Shown in pieces: positions 43,783 to 54,193 of a stretch of DNA of 64,000 nucleotides. Position 1 is the stretch's first letter. Each line of letters begins with the position of its first letter. This DNA is from Dactylonectria macrodidyma (Eukaryota; Ascomycota; Sordariomycetes; Hypocreales; Nectriaceae), in the NCBI GenBank assembly GCA_020744425.1, contig JAGMUV010000001.1:7006001-7070000 (forward strand), given 5' to 3'. The notes under the pieces were generated by a model. The model was not told where the DNA came from and made no database searches. It worked only from the letters and a program-made list of their open reading frames with translations. Made by a program: the position numbers and the translations under genes.

Positions 43783-45363
43783 ATGAAGCCAGATAAGGTG
43801 TTCAAGGACCTTATCGCCTCCACCTCTCAGCTGGCCGATGACATTCGCAGACAGGCCACCAGGACGGACACACAGGACAACGATGAACTAAATGGTTCGA
43901 TCAAAATCATTTTAGTGAGGCTTTACAGTATGATCGTTTGTCTGGGCGAAAACAAGGGACATCCGCCACCTCCGAACAAAGCCATCGTGGATGCATATCG
44001 CTGCTTCTTCGAGCCCATCCATGCCTTGTCCCAGCTCCCCAACGGCGATTTTCTCGCTGCGCGGATGTTCCTGTACCTTGCAAGCGCCTTCGTCCATGAG
44101 AAATCCCTCAACCTGAGATTCAGCGAGTCAAAAGCCCCAGGCGCGACCGCCTTCCTGTATGGGTTCTGCGTCGAGTTGGACGATGCCCTGCTTGACCCAT
44201 TAAAGAGGATGTGGGCTAAAGGCGATAAATGCGACGACTTTGGCTGGGTTTTTAGTGACCACCCTGTGCAGCGCTTCGTAGCAAGAGAAGGATCCGAGGG
44301 CGACGGTTTCCGACATTTAGAGCTGGCGCAAGCTCTATCGGCTGACGAGCTCACTGCTCTAGGCGGAGGCCGAGGAAGACGGTGGTTTTGGTCAGCGCCG
44401 GGCGATGAAAAGGGCTGGAAATCATTCTCGGGAAAGCTGCCGGAAGTCAGCGATGGCGATAAAGACAAAGTTGTTTGGAAGTGTGTCGGAACCGATGGTC
44501 CAATCCGTGAGGACCGCATCTACCGCACAGTTGGCAAGGATGCATGCGAAGAGTCTTCAAAGGCCGTGGAAGTCCTTCCACGCTCACGTCAATTCATCTT
44601 TGACGCGCGCCAGATCGCGAAACCGTTGGTACACAAACAAAAGGTCAGTCTTCTGAGCCGAACTTTGTTCAGGGCTGGAGTCCCCGCTGAGGTCCGGGAC
44701 ATGGTATGGCAACATATGGATGAGCCACCCAAAGAGTCCACCTACCTCTCCGGACTCGACATTGCAGCGGCATACGCCCCGTTCCCGAAACCACCCGAGC
44801 ATTGCACAGAGTGTGAAACAAGAAGAGCAAAAGGAATTGGCCAAAGTCTGAAGTATACATGTCCGGAAAGGAACATCTATCTGTGGAATCTCGGCTTGCG
44901 GCTATTTCACGTCTTCCATCAACGGAGCCGCACTGGCTGGGGGCTGTGTAAAGAAGGTTTCGGTTGCTCCGGACACCATGCCGATGATGACTGGCAGATA
45001 CTCGACTGTGAAAACCTTCTTAATTTGCTAGATGACATCAACGCCGAACGAAGTGAGACATTCACTGAGCTCTGCGATGACGATGGCGAACAGATCCCAT
45101 TGCGCTTCCAGACCAGTTTGAATGAAGATGAAGCAAGGCGGGAGAGCAGTGGGCCCGTCGAAGACTCGGTGAGGGAAGAAGAGCTAATGGATGGCATTCG
45201 CGCGTTATTAGGCACGATGGCACATAAGGAGTTGATAACCAGCACATCACCAGAGTCTGGGGGCAGCGGGCAGATAATTAGGGAAGCTCAGTGGGCAGTA
45301 GCGCGCAACTTAGTGGATCAGACAAAGGGGGAGCTTAGAATAGTGAAGCTATTAATTAAATGA
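43783..45363 (+). CDS. Hypothetical fungal protein with 2EXR/F-box-like segment
   Basis: A 526-residue single-exon protein of unrecognised family. The N-terminal 120 residues look helical (DIRRQ, VRLYSMIVCL). The segment near residue 300, LFRAGVPAEVRDMVWQHM, resembles the Leu-Pro-x-Glu-Ile-Arg-Asp-x-Ile-Trp opening of fungal 2EXR/F-box-like domains. Two Cys pairs follow, CTEC about residue 345 and CKEGFGC about residue 392, that could bind metal. The C-terminal third is acidic. There is no signal peptide or membrane span. The start ATG at 43783 is the first in frame, and codon use looks coding throughout. No function can be assigned. Confidence 0.7.
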   Translation: MKPDKVFKDLIASTSQLADDIRRQATRTDTQDNDELNGSIKIILVRLYSMIVCLGENKGHPPPPNKAIVDAYRCFFEPIHALSQLPNGDFLAARMFLYLASAFVHEKSLNLRFSESKAPGATAFLYGFCVELDDALLDPLKRMWAKGDKCDDFGWVFSDHPVQRFVAREGSEGDGFRHLELAQALSADELTALGGGRGRRWFWSAPGDEKGWKSFSGKLPEVSDGDKDKVVWKCVGTDGPIREDRIYRTVGKDACEESSKAVEVLPRSRQFIFDARQIAKPLVHKQKVSLLSRTLFRAGVPAEVRDMVWQHMDEPPKESTYLSGLDIAAAYAPFPKPPEHCTECETRRAKGIGQSLKYTCPERNIYLWNLGLRLFHVFHQRSRTGWGLCKEGFGCSGHHADDDWQILDCENLLNLLDDINAERSETFTELCDDDGEQIPLRFQTSLNEDEARRESSGPVEDSVREEELMDGIRALLGTMAHKELITSTSPESGGSGQIIREAQWAVARNLVDQTKGELRIVKLLIK

Positions 45364-45573
45364 TTTATACCACAGATCAGGATGTACGAGATATTGTATA
45401 TTTACGTAACATTAGACGGATAGGATAGCTCGCTAGCTAGCTATTAATATACTCAGTTATATTAAATCTCGTATTTTACTATTGCCTACTTCGACGTCCA
45501 GATCTACTTGATCATAACTGACTACGTCCTGGACCTACCTTATACCTAGGATAGACGCAGCCGTCACATGTAA

Positions 45574-47318
45574 TCACAGCTCGCGAAGTGACAACAGAAG
45601 AAAATCCGGTGTCCAAACATGACTAGACAACTCCTCTTGCCCCATCCCTCGGCCTTGCATGAGGATGCTCAACAGACACCTCTCCACGCCATGCCTCGTG
45701 TCGTTACTCAGCAAGCCCAACAGCATCGTCGTGTGCGTAGCATACTCGGCTTCAGACCTGTGATTGAGGTACTCGCTCACCTGACAGAACAGAGTCTGGT
45801 AAAGGCGCTCTACGGAACCTTCCCAGTTGGGGCCGGTTTCGTACATGTACGCATTGAGGGAATCCAACCTGTTTTGCTCAAAAGGCATTGATGCGGTCTT
45901 TGAAAACGACGATGCTGAGGCTTGAATACATATAGCAAACAGGAATAGGCAGGCTTCTCTATACATTTTCTGCTGCATGAAGACCGCGCCATCGATATCA
46001 GCGGGATTACACCCATCGAAGGCTTGTTCTGAGTGAAGATGGACAAGATTTATCGCATCACATATAGCGGCGTATCCAGAGAGATCCGGGTGGCGATCAA
46101 GGAGTTTGCGGCAGTCTTGTATGAGCGAAACAAGCCAAAGAAAACGGAGACGGTAGATATTCTGATCGTTCCCGAAGACTGAAATGAGCTCTCTGGCGTC
46201 TAAGAGTTGCGGTATTTGGTTTGTGTAGTCGAACCAAGTAGGTTTGGCCCTGAGGGAGGTTCTGAGCTCCGCGTCAATGATTGCATTGGGGAAAAGTACA
46301 CGGCCCACTTACAACAAAACGACGAGCCCGAGCCTCCAGTTTTTCTGCACCGCCACGATCCCCCCACGTGCCTGAATGATGCTGTTAAGCCCGTTGCGAT
46401 GAAGACGCCATTCCTCCTCTGCGCCCCAAAAATGCTTGTCAAAGTCTTTAGTGAATTGAGGCTCTATAAAGTTATGCTTCGGTTGCGTGCAGAGAGGGCT
46501 TACCTCGTACGTCATGAGGCGCAGGACTGCGGCCAAAACATCATCTCCCAGAGCTGTCTCCGGTTCACTCATCCACATCGAGATAATTTGGAGGGCTTCC
46601 GTCTTGAATTTTAACGCCTCGCCTTCAGGCTTTTGGCCTCGCATTTGAGCAAGATGGGCGGCTGAGTGTGCCATGATGGCGTTGAAAGAAGCTGCATTGG
46701 AGGAATCGAGGGGTATCCAGACGTCACGCATCGGATTGAAGCTAGACAAGGGTGTGTTTCCCGACAGCACTGCGGCGTCTGTGCTCAGCCCTAAGATGCA
46801 TCAAAATATGCATCAAAATATAGATCAAGGTAGAAAATCTAAATCCCAAATTGGGGGCCATGCCTACGACCAGATGATCAGGCATGGTTGATGGTTTACT
46901 TACAATGATGAAGTAGTTCGTGGTGTTCGGAAGTAAGCTTGACTGGAAACATGTCAAACGGGTCCAACCGATCACACACGAGTGATTGGTCCATGTTGGT
47001 GATAGCTTGGCTTGGAATTGCGCCAGACGTCACATGGAAGTTGACATAATCACTACTCTCAGAAGATGAACCGTGCTGGGGCTGAGGTCTGCTAAGAGAC
47101 GGGTCTTCAGTGGTCGAACTGCTTCTTCTTGGCCGAAGCTGTCGAGTCTGTTGGCTAGCAGCTGATTCCCTTCGGGTTGCGAGGTTATGTCTTCGCTGTG
47201 TCCAATGCGCCCGCATCGCGTGACTCCGTATTCCATCTTGATCGGGATGAAGGACGAACGTAAAACGTGACTCGGGGTCATCTGTCGGAGAATTCGATGT
47301 CTCTTGGTCGGGTGTCAT
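45574..47318 (-). CDS. Fungal transcription-factor-like protein (DUF3468 type, no Zn cluster)
   Basis: Four exons, 47318-46904, 46790-46504, 46434-46313 and 46261-45574, encode about 503 residues. It belongs to the fungal-specific regulator-like family that usually carries an N-terminal basic PDQDGIRSHAMRAHW-type motif and a long helical domain instead of a zinc cluster. Landmarks: RLDPFDMFPVKL, NPMRDVWIPLDLSN-like sense (NPMRDVWIPLDSSN here), IMAHSAAHLAQMRG, HFWGAEEEWRLHRNGL and ARGGI. The 69-nt second intron has no stop and is in frame, so naive ORFs read through it. The ATG at 47318 is used because the longer frame starts with TTG. The role is presumed regulatory and the target is unknown. 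Confidence 0.8.
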
Positions 47319-47789
47319 TAGAGTTGCCAACCCTTGAGGACTAATAAAGCCTTCGATATAAGATTTTCCGAACTTTGTCTCTCGCCTAGGACTCCAAAAT
47401 GAATCGCTGCGACTTGACAATAATCACATCGTACAGGGAGATGAATGCTTTTATCTAAGATGCTTTTATGTGTTTGGTGTAATTTGGTTGCACCTTACTG
47501 GCTACTGTTGACCGTATTGGCAGGTTGTTAGTGAAAAGCCACGATACTCCTTTGGTAGTTCGGCAAGCCCGTACTACGTATCACCAAAAACCGGATTCAT
47601 CATACTCTCCAATAATTCTCCGAATTAGTTCCATTGGCCTTGAAAGCAAAGCAAGAAAAAATTCAGCTTCAGCTAGCATAAAGTGGGGCGCGGGTGGGGG
47701 CCAATCAGAAAATTGGGGAATCAAAACGACGGGGTCTCGGCATTTGCGGATTTTCTCCGGTAAGCTGCCGCAAAGGCAGAAGAAGCATC
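47319..47789. other. Intergenic, no supported gene
   Basis: Promoter side of the regulator-like gene. No repeat or ORF is supported. Confidence 0.4.
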
Positions 47790-48085
47790 ATCATCCAATG
47801 TATGTGCTGCTTGATGCGCTCATCTAAGTCGTCGGGCTTAGCAACGGTTGTCTTAGATGCGCAGTCATATTCACTGGTATTGAGGTCCATCGCCATGGAA
47901 GGAGTGGGCGGTGATCTGCTTGATCTCAGCCTACACCGGCCTCGACGATGAGGTTGAAGATATCGGGTTTCTCAGCAAGGTGGCCAGCAACGGTGTTGCC
48001 TGTTGTGCCGCCCCCGACAATGATGAAGCCGAAGCGAGAGAGCCGTCGGGAGCCATGGCGTAAGATTCGTAGAAGTGCTGGTTGT
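47790..48085 (-). pseudogene. N-terminal fragment of a GMC oxidoreductase
   Basis: The segment reads SRFGFIIVGGGTTGNTVAGH and then LIVEAGVG, followed after a frame change by AMDLNTSEYDCASKTTVAKP. These match the N-terminus of the intact GMC gene 1 kb downstream (SRFDFIVVGGGTAGNIVA, LIVEAGIG, AMDIRGSQLDWAYKTTMVK). It is therefore a broken partial duplicate covering roughly the first 80 residues. Nothing of the remaining 500 residues is present. Confidence 0.75.
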
Positions 48086-49202
48086 TTGGACGTTCTTGTA
48101 CATGAGTGAAGACGGGTAGTGCACAAGAGTCGCGCTGCGAGGGACTGAGCAAGTGACAATGATTTGACTGTATTTTATATCTGCGTGTAGAAACCCTCGA
48201 TTCTTCTCCTCTAGTCTGGCTCGCCCGATCAGTCTCATTTGGATCTCAATCGCGTGAGAGCGACATCCAAGCAGTCATCATAGAAGTCAGTGATCACAGG
48301 TCATGTGATTCAACCTTCGCAGCTCTCGAGATACCAAATACCAAGGCCGAACTTGCGGACATGTCGTGCTGTGGTAATGGCTCGGGGTCGGCACGGCCGG
48401 CTTGAAGGTAGCAACTCGGAGATGCGGATGAGTTAGGTCGCGGTCGCCTTCTGCTAGCGGTCGAATTTCGGAGCTTTCGCCGTTCCGCAATCCCCGTAAA
48501 ACGTCACGGCCTTGGGTCTTACCGGCCTACGACTTACAAGGCAGAGGCCCACTATTTTCGGAGCGGAATAAGACGTCCACCGAACGATTACTCGGAGACC
48601 CGCCGGGATCGCCAGTAATCAATCCCTAGAAATCGCTAGTAACCCCTAGAAACCAGCACTAAGCCCTAGAAGCCAGCAGTGAACCCTAGAAACCAGCATT
48701 TAGCACTTTCAAAGAGACACACAACTCTCTAGCTGTCAATACAACTTGGTAACCTCAATCTACTCTAACTGCTATGCATCATATATTAACCATTAACCAT
48801 TACCTACCGTTACACTCCATTATTTAGATTAGAAACGTACCGAATCGCTCTGCTGATATAGACCCCGGTCTATCTCCTACGAACGAATCTTGAGCTACCC
48901 TATACCCCTCACAGGCCAGCTTGGGACACTGCCGTTACCCTTGGGGGTTCTGCCTACCCTGACCACCTGGTTAGACGCAGGTTGTGTCATCGGCCGTGAC
49001 ACACACCTCTACAGATGGGGAAAAAGAGATTAAAGCGGAAAACTCTGAATCTGATTGACACTAAAGCTAAGCGATGACGGGAAGATAGCTACAATGAGCC
49101 AAGTATTGTCTAAATGTTCTCGTGTTCAAGCCGCTATTCGATACCTCCTCGGTTCGAGAACAAATTGGTCCCTCGGCAAAAACATATTAGGGACGAGGCT
49201 TA
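48086..49202. other. Intergenic with minisatellite
   Basis: No gene. The segment contains a 20-bp tandem repeat at 48621-48700 and several short tandem-like stretches around 48780-48850. Confidence 0.5.
48621..48700. repeat. Four-copy 20-bp tandem repeat
   Basis: Four head-to-tail units share CCCTAGAA followed by a GCCAGCA or CCAGCA-like segment. The units start at 48621, 48641, 48661 and 48681. The first is most diverged (AATCGCTAGT end). No palindrome or coding role is apparent. Confidence 0.8.
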
Positions 49203-50942
49203 TCAGTAAAGATCCCGGTGGTCGGCCTTGATCAAATCCGCACCCTTTTCGCCAACCATGTAGACCGAGTTCTGGATGCGGCAGTCAGGAATAACAGGAA
49301 TGACTGAGGCGTCGATAACACGGAGGTTCTTGATTCCGTGAACTTTGAGGCTGGGATCCACCACACCCTGTTGAATGTTCTTGGACAAGCGGGCAGTGCC
49401 ACAGGGATGGAATGAGGTCTGGCAACGATCCAAAACTGTCCTCTTCATCGCCTCATCGTCGTGGAGCGGCATTTCCCAAGGATATTCGTCCTCAACAATG
49501 TCCTTGAACCCTTCGCCGTTCTTAAGAACATCGTAGGCATACCTGATGCCTTCACGCACAGCAATGATATCAAGATCATCGTTGAAATAGTTCAAGTTGA
49601 TGTTGGCTTGCTGAAGCGGATCGGCGCTGTTTAGAGTAACTTCACCACCCTCCGAGACGGGGCGGACGAGGTCGACCATAACAGTCATGTAGCTTCCCTT
49701 GTTGGGGTGCGGAAAGTGCCACTGAAAGGCACTACCGAACAAAGGGATGAAATCAAGCTCGAAATGTGGCTGGCCATATGGACAGAAGGGATCGAGGCCG
49801 CCGTTTGCAGCTTTTGCCTTGCGGTATTCGGGGTCCCTTTCCAAGTACTTGTCAATGCGAGGGAAACCGATCATCTCCAGGAACGGTGATCCCATAGGGC
49901 CAGAATGTCCCTTGGAGTAAGCAGATAGAACTTTGTCTTGTAGAGCACCCTTTCGCAGGACATGGTTGTCCATAGAGAAGCTGTCCTTGATTCGGAGGGC
50001 AAAGGGAACACCGGGATGATCCAGAAGGTGCTGACCGACGTGGCCTGAGTCAACAATCAGAGGGATATTGTGCTTAGCCAGTTCAGCCGCTGGTCCAATA
50101 CCGCTAAGCATCAGAAGCTTAGGGGTTTCAAAAACACCCTCAGAGACGATTACCTCTCGGGTAGCATAGAAGCTAAGCTCTTGTCCGGAGCTCGTGATCA
50201 CTATCACGCCCCGAGCGGTGCGATCCGCCTTGTCGATAATAAGGCACTTTGAATGAACTTCGGGAAGGATGGTAATGTTTGGCTTGTCCACCACCGCGAG
50301 GAAACTGCCCGATCTCCGGCCCTTATAGATTGTGTTGACACTATGGACCAGACCACGCATCTCGCCGTCGAAGATATTCTCGGTGCAGGGCTCGCCCGTG
50401 GACTTCCAGGCCTTGGTGAGAAGCTCGCGGAAAGGCTTCATTTCGGGGATGAGTTCGGCATGGGCGATCGGAATCGGGCCACCGCCGCCAATCTTCTTGA
50501 GTTCCGGCGAGTACAAGCCGCCATCGTCGTGATAGGTCACACTCTTCCGAAGGTATGGAACAAGAGGATCCCAGGTCCACTGCTTCCCGCCAAACTCCTC
50601 CCACATATCAAAGGTACCCTTAGAGCCAGGCACCCATGAGAAGTAGTTTAGGGAGGAACTACCGCCGAGGGCCTTTCCACGGGTGTTGGGCTTTTCGATA
50701 CGCTCATAGTCGTCTCGTTTGACCATGGTCGTTTTGTAAGCCCAGTCCAACTGACTGCCTCGGATGTCCATTGCCAGCCCGGGGGTTCGGATCTCTTCGT
50801 TGTCTTTGGAGCTGCCAATGCCAGCTTCAACAATAAGAATTCTGGCGTTGGGGTTTTCGGCTAGGCGGCAGGCGACGATATTACCAGCAGTACCGCCACC
50901 GACGACAATAAAGTCAAAACGAGAACCGTCCTGAACTGACAT
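49203..50942 (-). CDS. GMC-family flavin oxidoreductase
   Basis: This 579-residue single-exon GMC enzyme binds FAD and oxidises an alcohol or similar substrate, probably giving H2O2 or passing electrons on. Landmarks: FIVVGGGTAGNIVACRLAEN (ADP-binding), VEAGIG, GGSSSLNYFSWVPG (GMC signature 1 region), EGVFETPKLLMLSGIGP (signature 2), SFHPCGTARLS with the active-site His, and QNSVYMVGEKGADLI. The ATG at 50942 is used; the upstream extension begins with TTG. There is no signal peptide and no C-terminal SKL, so it is intracellular. It is divergent from a catalase gene at 52367, with a 1.4-kb gap, and a truncated paralogue lies at 47790. Substrate (choline, aryl alcohol, sugar or other) is not determinable. 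Confidence 0.9.
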   Translation of the reverse strand: MSVQDGSRFDFIVVGGGTAGNIVACRLAENPNARILIVEAGIGSSKDNEEIRTPGLAMDIRGSQLDWAYKTTMVKRDDYERIEKPNTRGKALGGSSSLNYFSWVPGSKGTFDMWEEFGGKQWTWDPLVPYLRKSVTYHDDGGLYSPELKKIGGGGPIPIAHAELIPEMKPFRELLTKAWKSTGEPCTENIFDGEMRGLVHSVNTIYKGRRSGSFLAVVDKPNITILPEVHSKCLIIDKADRTARGVIVITSSGQELSFYATREVIVSEGVFETPKLLMLSGIGPAAELAKHNIPLIVDSGHVGQHLLDHPGVPFALRIKDSFSMDNHVLRKGALQDKVLSAYSKGHSGPMGSPFLEMIGFPRIDKYLERDPEYRKAKAANGGLDPFCPYGQPHFELDFIPLFGSAFQWHFPHPNKGSYMTVMVDLVRPVSEGGEVTLNSADPLQQANINLNYFNDDLDIIAVREGIRYAYDVLKNGEGFKDIVEDEYPWEMPLHDDEAMKRTVLDRCQTSFHPCGTARLSKNIQQGVVDPSLKVHGIKNLRVIDASVIPVIPDCRIQNSVYMVGEKGADLIKADHRDLY

Positions 50943-52366
50943 GACGGGCAAATTGATTGGATGGAGATGAGATTGATTGATGAATGATTTGTTTTGATCC
51001 CTTCAAAAATCCAGAGGGATTTCTCCAGAGCTTTTATGCCAAAGTCTGCCTTACAACAAGCCATGACAACCAAGGATAGCTGAAACCATTTGTTAGAAGA
51101 TTTTGATTCCATTGGCTGAATACTATTTCCGGATCAGGACATCGGTTTGTTTTTGTATAATGCTCCTTGTCGTCCGCAACTTACAGGTCTCGCCAGAGCT
51201 GTTCGGCAGGTGCTCCATCAGTCCTATGTGACCAATGGGCAATCTACATGGATTGTCACGAAGATGAGGCAGGGAAACCTGAATGTTTGGTACTTCATTG
51301 GTTAAGCCTTGGTAACTTTCGAATTTGGCAATCTCGGCGACAGGCACCGGAATGGCGCCATATCTGCGCCTTGTGGCACGTAGTGACGTCTCAATGACGA
51401 ACAACTCTACTACTGGCTGCAGTATCCGGCTGTCGCGGATAGGGACATTCCTATTGCCTAGCTGGTGCTATCATAGGTGATATTAACAGATGAAAATGGC
51501 GTAAAACGTTGATCAGCGGTCGGAATGTCCTGCCCTGGTCTCTCTTCCAGCCTAGTCAAATCATTGGCCAAGTTGTATTACTCTTTGCGGATGGCCAACA
51601 TGCGCTGCAGCTCATTGCTGGCGGTCAACTTGTACAGCTGAGCTGAGACAGGGCGTGTACTCCAAACAGACTTTCGCTTTGGCGCCCGCAATATCCGTAG
51701 TCCCTGACGTAGTACCCACGTATGCACGTTGCAGGCGTAAGCGATCTTGACACCCATGGGTTAGGCCACTACACCTAAATAGGTTGTACTAAGTAGCCAA
51801 TGGTAAACTACGGAGTAGGCAATTCAATGTTCGGTTAATTCGGTCGAACCTTACTGGTTTATGTGGATATGGGAACAAGGAAGGATTTCGCTGGGAGGAT
51901 ATGTCGAGTGAAAACGTTTCGATTGGTAAAATCGAGATGCGACACTCGTCCAAGTGTTCACAGCAGCCACTAAGTTACGTCATTCCAGAACCAGCTTTCA
52001 CTTGGACATCCACGACAACTCTATATTATTCCGGGAGGTCATTAGCTCATGGGTTGGACATGGTTCAAACAGTTGCTCTCTGATGGCTGCACAGCGGCAG
52101 CGCATGCCATGACAGGTTCTGACGTGGCTTCCGTTTGGGACAAAGTACAGTGTCAGAACCGGTGAAGAACCGAGGACGGATCGTCACGGCGCTCCCTGAT
52201 GTAGCTATATAGTCCACATGTTCTGCCTCCCAGCTTAATGGGACTTTCAGAAGTCATCGTGAGAAGCCATCGTCTCATTCACGTTGTTAACTACTTGTTA
52301 CTATAATCTCAAGGACAGTATACCATCCCGCTCAGCATCAAGGACCATATATTGGTCGGGTTCACC
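50943..52366. other. Divergent promoter region between GMC oxidase and catalase
   Basis: No gene. A TATATAG element lies at 52206-52212, about 160 bases before the catalase start. The spacer serves both genes in opposite directions, which is compatible with shared control. Confidence 0.5.
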
Positions 52367-54193
52367 ATGGTACGTTTTGGACGCTCTGCACACCTGTATC
52401 CCAATACTAGCGGGCACTTGATTCATTCCTTGACCTGCCCGGCGCTGTTGCTGACCGCTTCTTCTTCCTCCTCAGGCCGCCGCCGCACTGAAAGACAATC
52501 CGACAGTCACTCTTGCCAATGGTACCCCTCCGGCACCCATTTCTTATTCGGCGCTTTCCAGCGTCCCTTCATTGCCTGATACTGACGGCCTGTAGGGCAA
52601 CCAAGCGACAACCCAGGGAGTGTTCAGCAGGTTCGCTACGGTCGCACCAATGGCGGTCTCGTCGCACTGAGCGACACTCAGACCATTGAGATCCTCGCTC
52701 ATTTTGCCCGTGAGCGTATCCCGGAGCGGTGAGTGTCTCCTCGCTTGTTAGTATCGGCCAGTTGCTCAACATGAAGACGTGCTACAGGAGTGTCCATGCC
52801 AAAGCTGCAGGCGCATTTGGTGAGTTTGAGGTTTTAGAAGACGTCTCGGACTTGACCGACGCCAACTTCCTGTCCGAGGTGGGCAAGAAGACGCCGATCC
52901 TCTGCCGTATCTCGACCGTGGGAGGCGAGAAGGGGTCCGCCGACACAGTCCGTGATGTGCGAGGCTGGGCTACCAAGTTCTACACCGAGGAGGGTGTCCA
53001 GGACTTTGTGTTCAACGATCTGCCTGTCTTCTTCATCCGTGATCCCATCAAGTTCCCGTCCATGAACCGCAGCCACAAGCGCCATCCCCAGACGAACGTC
53101 CCGGATAACAATATGTTCTGGGACTTCCACGTCAACAACCCCGAAGGTATCCACGCCCTGATGCACCTCCTCGGCCAGCGGGGCATACCCGAGTCTCTGC
53201 AGCACATCAACGGGTTCAGCGTGCACACGTACACGCTCAACAAGTCGGACGGCAGCTACGTCTACGTCAAATGGCACTTCAAGCCGGAGGGTGGCGTCAA
53301 GACGATGGACCCGGATAAGGCCGCCAGGCTTGCGGGCACCGAGCCCGACTACCATGTCAAGGATCTCTTCAAGGCAATTGAAGCCGGGAACTACCCCACC
53401 TGGATCGTCTCCATCCAGGTCATGCGGCCGGACGAGGTCCAGTCTGCCCCCATCGACGTCTTCGACTGCACGTATACCTGGCCGTACGAGAAGTACCCGC
53501 TCCGCCGCGTCGGCCGTCTGACCCTGAAGAGAAACGTGAGTCCATGTCTTGCTCTGTCTTTTTGAACCCGCGTCGTCCGATTCGACGCTACGCTAGCTGC
53601 GATAGTTGCTAGTTGCAGGAAGCTAATGACATCGGCAGCCCAACAATTACTTCCAGGACATTGAGCAGGCCTGCTTCTCGCCGTCCAACATGGTTCCCGG
53701 CATCGGGCCCTCTGCTGACCCTGTACTTCAAGCCCGCATGTTCAGCTACCCGGACGCGCATCGCTACCGTGTTGGACCCAACTACTTCCAGCTACCCCCC
53801 AACAGGCCGCACAACAAGGTGTACGCCCCCTACGTGCGTGACGGGCCCGGTACCATGAATGACAACTACGGTAGCGACCCGGACTACATCTTCTCCGAGC
53901 TACGTCCGGTCAGCGTTAGTAGGCGCGTCCAGGTGCCCACGCACGAGCACTTTGATGGTGGGGTGACGGCGTTCGCTACCCAATTCGACGAGGACAAGGA
54001 CTTTGTGCAGGCCCGCCAGCTGTGGAAGATCATCTGCTCCGAGAAAGGCGGCGAGGCCCAGTTCATCCAAAATGTCCTCGGCACGTTCGCGGACCTGGAC
54101 GAGCGACTGGAGAAGAGGGTGCTGGCGTACTTTGGTCGCGTTGATGGGAGGATCAGGACGCTCCTCGAGAAAGAGCTTGCCGGTCGTAAATAA
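52367..54193 (+). CDS. Haem catalase (clade-3-like small subunit)
   Basis: Five coding exons, 52367-52369, 52476-52521, 52596-52728, 52788-53535 and 53639-54193, encode 494 residues. It decomposes H2O2. The catalytic His lies in ERSVHAKAAG and the Asn in FVFNDLPVFF. The proximal haem-binding Tyr lies in RMFSYPDAHRY, and the distal strand in MNRSHKRHP is normal. The first coding exon is only the ATG, spliced directly at GTACGT, which is unusual but every phase agrees. The remaining exon 2 begins with an Ala run (MAAAALKDNP). No C-terminal SKL is seen (ends AGRK), so it is probably cytosolic. It is divergent from a GMC oxidase. Confidence 0.9.

Noticed and set aside
51123..51404. Minus-strand frame of 93 codons with protein-like composition
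   Set aside because: No domain, no clear start and no link to the flanking genes.
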